This document shows positions 32,818 through 34,813 of a stretch of 34,813 nt of DNA, piece after piece. Location: contig SGPM01000293.1 in assembly GCA_004802725.1 (NCBI GenBank), positions 1 through 34,813 on the forward strand, given 5' to 3'. Origin of the DNA: Antrodiella citrinella. Its lineage: Eukaryota; Basidiomycota; Agaricomycetes; Polyporales; Steccherinaceae. The translations under genes and the position numbers were made by a program. Position 1 is the stretch's first letter, and every line of letters starts with the position of its first letter. The notes under the pieces were generated by a model. It saw only the letters and a program-made list of their open reading frames with translations, was not told where the DNA came from and did not search any database.

Positions 32818-33151
32818 GGACACATGTATCTAGGAATTCTGTGGGCGCTGGCCCGCTCGCAACTCTATTTGTCTCGACTTTCATCCTCCGTCCCACGGCG
32901 ATGGACTACTCAAAGCGATGAACGTCGCCAACTCGTCTCATGCACGTGATTTCATTTCCCGAGGCCACCACCCCGAGTTTCCTCATCCCACTCATCCGCG
33001 TCCACACGCTGCAACGTGGTTTTCATACATCAGCTTCTTCCCCTTTGTTTCTTCCACACATGGCCGGTCTCAGATATAGGACTCGGGACGCGTCGTTTTC
33101 CCTCTCGCTCCTGCCTCTTCGCCGTCTCCTTGCTCGCAACCAGAGCGTGCG
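32818..33151. other. Intergenic, no gene seen
   Basis: Pyrimidine-rich leader-like sequence before the small Cys-rich gene. ORFs 32940-33215 and 33016-33306 overlap the real exon in other frames and are not convincing. Confidence 0.5.
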
Positions 33152-33565
33152 ATGTACAGCCCGGTCTCCCGTCCGAGCAATGTGTACCACGTCCGTCGGT
33201 CGTCTGGCGACCTGAGAGGCATGTACGGCTCTCCAAACCCGTACTACGCACAACGTACGTCGTTTGTTGTATGCATGGTACTGGGCTCAATCGATCGGTT
33301 GTTTAGCTTTGGCACCGGAGATGCGCATGGTACCGCCCTACGGTGTCCAACCTGCTCCTACGCCGACGATGGTGTATATCCGCCCCCAACCCCAAAACCA
33401 CTACCTCTCGCGGAGGTACTCTCATCCGTGCTGCGAGGAGTTCCCCTGCTGCTGTTGCGAGCCGTGTTGTACTTGCTGGAGAGCATGCTGTGGGTGAGTG
33501 ATGGGGATGCGATACTTGGAGATGGGGGCTGACGCGATGCTTGTAGACCGAGCTGCACTTGTTAG
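33152..33565 (+). CDS. Small protein with Cys-rich C-terminal tail
   Basis: Exons 33152-33254, 33307-33493 and 33547-33565 (introns 52 and 53 nt; GTACGT/TTTAG and GTGAGT/TTGTAG) give 102 aa. The N-terminal 70 residues are Tyr/Pro/Gln-rich (YGSPNPYYAQPLAPEMRMV...), like XYPPX-type disordered proteins. The C-terminus has 13 cysteines in about 28 residues (HPCCEEFPCCCCEPCCTC...). If the last intron is retained, the frame ends at TGA 33495-33497 as ...WRACCG; if spliced, it ends ...CCGPSCTC. The layout recalls CYSTM-type stress proteins but lacks a hydrophobic helix, so it could be a palmitoylated membrane tail or a metal-binding tail. Function not known. Confidence 0.65.
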
Positions 33566-33765
33566 ATGCTACATGATTTTATTCCTGAATTATCTTAGAA
33601 TGGGTGTAATATGGGAATCGCATGTCTGAATGGAATATTCAATGTTGTTTGGTATGTCGTATCACGCAGCGCGGCGACACAGGAATCATAACGCACATGA
33701 ATTACGAAAGTGACTTCAATCAATGAAGGTGACGAGAGCGTCGCTCAGCCTCAGCGTCCACAACA

Positions 33766-34218
33766 CTAGACAGGCGGCGCTGTGAGGCGATGCGTGACCT
33801 CCGAGCGTTTCGTGCCCTCGATCTCGTCCAAGCAGAACATGTCGAGGTTCCCGACACAGAGCTTCCAGGACTTCTTGAGCGGGAAGCCGTAAGAGCGTCC
33901 GTCGAGGGGGAGCAAGAAGACTTCTCCGTCGGATCTGACCCTCCTGATGTGGAAGATGTCTCTGGCAGGGACGGGGAGCCAAACGTCGAGGTTGAAGTCG
34001 CGTGGCTGACAGCCGTAGCGGGGGTGGAAGGAGACGTAGGCGGTGTTGCCGTTGTCGGCAGCGTAGAGGCGTGCGACGACGAAGACGAGCTTGTCGAGGA
34101 GCGGGAGGGGGTAGGGCGGGAGCGGGATGTAGTAGGTCTTTGCGGGGAACTGGGGGACGTCGTGGTCGTCAAGACCGATGTACTGATCGAGCGGATCGTG
34201 TGAGGGCGGGAGAGCCAT
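33766..34218 (-). CDS. Unknown protein
   Basis: An open frame of 150 codons starts at MALPPSHDPLDQYIG (ATG 34218; the frame is open further upstream to an ATG at 34275). Visible: aromatic/proline segment YYIPLPPYPLPLLDKLVFVV, then YVSFHPRYGCQPRDFNLDVW, IFHIRRVRSDGEVFLLPLDG and LKKSWKLCVGNLDMFCLDE. Composition is that of a folded protein, perhaps beta-rich, but I recognise no family. A different upstream frame (MAGDGDGGG..., ATG 34435) may belong to a first exon, though no clean junction was found. It is divergent from the gene starting at 34495. Confidence 0.5.
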   Translation of the reverse strand: MALPPSHDPLDQYIGLDDHDVPQFPAKTYYIPLPPYPLPLLDKLVFVVARLYAADNGNTAYVSFHPRYGCQPRDFNLDVWLPVPARDIFHIRRVRSDGEVFLLPLDGRSYGFPLKKSWKLCVGNLDMFCLDEIEGTKRSEVTHRLTAPPV

Positions 34219-34494
34219 CGTCGTTGGTGAAGAACATGTCGTCGCTGCTGCTGTGTCCAAAGACGTTGATTGCAATGTCGACCGCGCTGCCAGCCGTCGG
34301 TGGCGAGGCCCGGGGATATCGGGTATCGATCAATATGATACGCTCATCGTCGCTGCCTCCCGCAGTCATCGTCTTGAACGACGTTGAATCGCCATTGATA
34401 CCGCAGCGACCACCGCCATCGCCATCGCCCGCCATCGCCAGTGACAGTGTCTACAAAAGACACGACGATCATCCCAGCGCTGCCACCTGCCACC

Positions 34495-34813
34495 ATGTCC
34501 TCGACGTCCATGTCCTCGACGCCCCCCGTCCCTCCACGTCCCGCCGAGTCGTACGAACACGTCTCCCACAACGCGCCCCCGCCCATCCCTCCACTCCCGC
34601 CCAACTTCAGACCTGACAGCGCCGACCCTGTCCTCGCACCTCATTTCGAGAACCCGCTCATTGCGCCCCGTCCGCACAAAATGAATCCAGAAATACCGGC
34701 AAACGTGCGTCTCGCCATTTCTCACCTCTGCATGCCCTCACCGTCCCACAGATGGTCCGCCAGCTTGACGATCAGCTCTCCCACAACGCCCACTACCACC
34801 AGCGCACCCAGGG
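34495..34813 (+). CDS. Proline-rich N-terminus of an unknown gene (runs off right edge)
   Basis: Exon 34495-34704 (70 codons, MSSTSMSSTPPVPPRPAES..., PPPIPPLPPNFRPDSADP) joins in phase 0 across a 47-nt intron (34705-34751, GTGCGT/CACAG) to a second exon reading MVRQLDDQLSHNAHYHQRTQ at the window edge. The first exon is rich in PP motifs that could bind SH3 or WW domains. The second looks helical. The family cannot be judged from this part. Confidence 0.6.
   Translation, partial: MSSTSMSSTPPVPPRPAESYEHVSHNAPPPIPPLPPNFRPDSADPVLAPHFENPLIAPRPHKMNPEIPANVRLAISHLCMPSPSHRWSASLTISSPTTPTTTSAPR

Overview
The window is nuclear DNA of a filamentous basidiomycete, most likely an agaricomycete. Genes carry many introns of about 47-69 nt with GTRNGT donors and YAG acceptors. 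The blue-light receptor is WC-1-like but has no GATA finger, and there is a cluster of F-box-like paralogues of the kind that expands in mushroom-forming fungi. All gene models were spliced by hand from the sequence; no search was run.

Left part (1-12 kb) is conserved housekeeping and signalling. It holds an unknown gene running off the left edge (minus), a decayed exon pair, a mitochondrial pyruvate dehydrogenase kinase (1691-3470, minus), a Fus3/Kss1-type MAP kinase (3662-5157, minus), a divergently transcribed CCCH zinc-finger protein (5415-7824, plus, with one frame break), an unrecognised gene in a stretch containing 13 ambiguous bases (about 8043-9040, plus), and an oligopeptide transporter (9138-11979, plus).

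Middle part (12-20 kb) has a coiled-coil protein ending in a CaaX-like box, a LOV/PAS photoreceptor (13967-16866, minus), a relic of a second PDK-like gene, a damaged member of an unknown family called X here, and a candidate gene built of very short exons.

Right part (20-35 kb) is an accessory, duplication-rich area. Two complete F-box-like genes, a third with two frame breaks, and one isolated last exon share the same gene architecture and a CACGTG-containing motif just upstream of the start. Between them lie an Ams2/Spt21-like histone-gene regulator and a tandem duplication that copied its 3' end together with family X. Ribosomal protein uL16/L10 (30043-30860, minus) sits head to head with the third F-box-like gene. 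A small Cys-rich-tailed protein, an unknown minus-strand ORF and the start of a proline-rich gene close the window.

Three otherwise conserved coding regions have single frame breaks and Ns cluster at 7.9-9.3 kb, so draft-sequence error is a live alternative wherever I describe disruption. No tRNA, rRNA, CRISPR array or complete transposon was seen.
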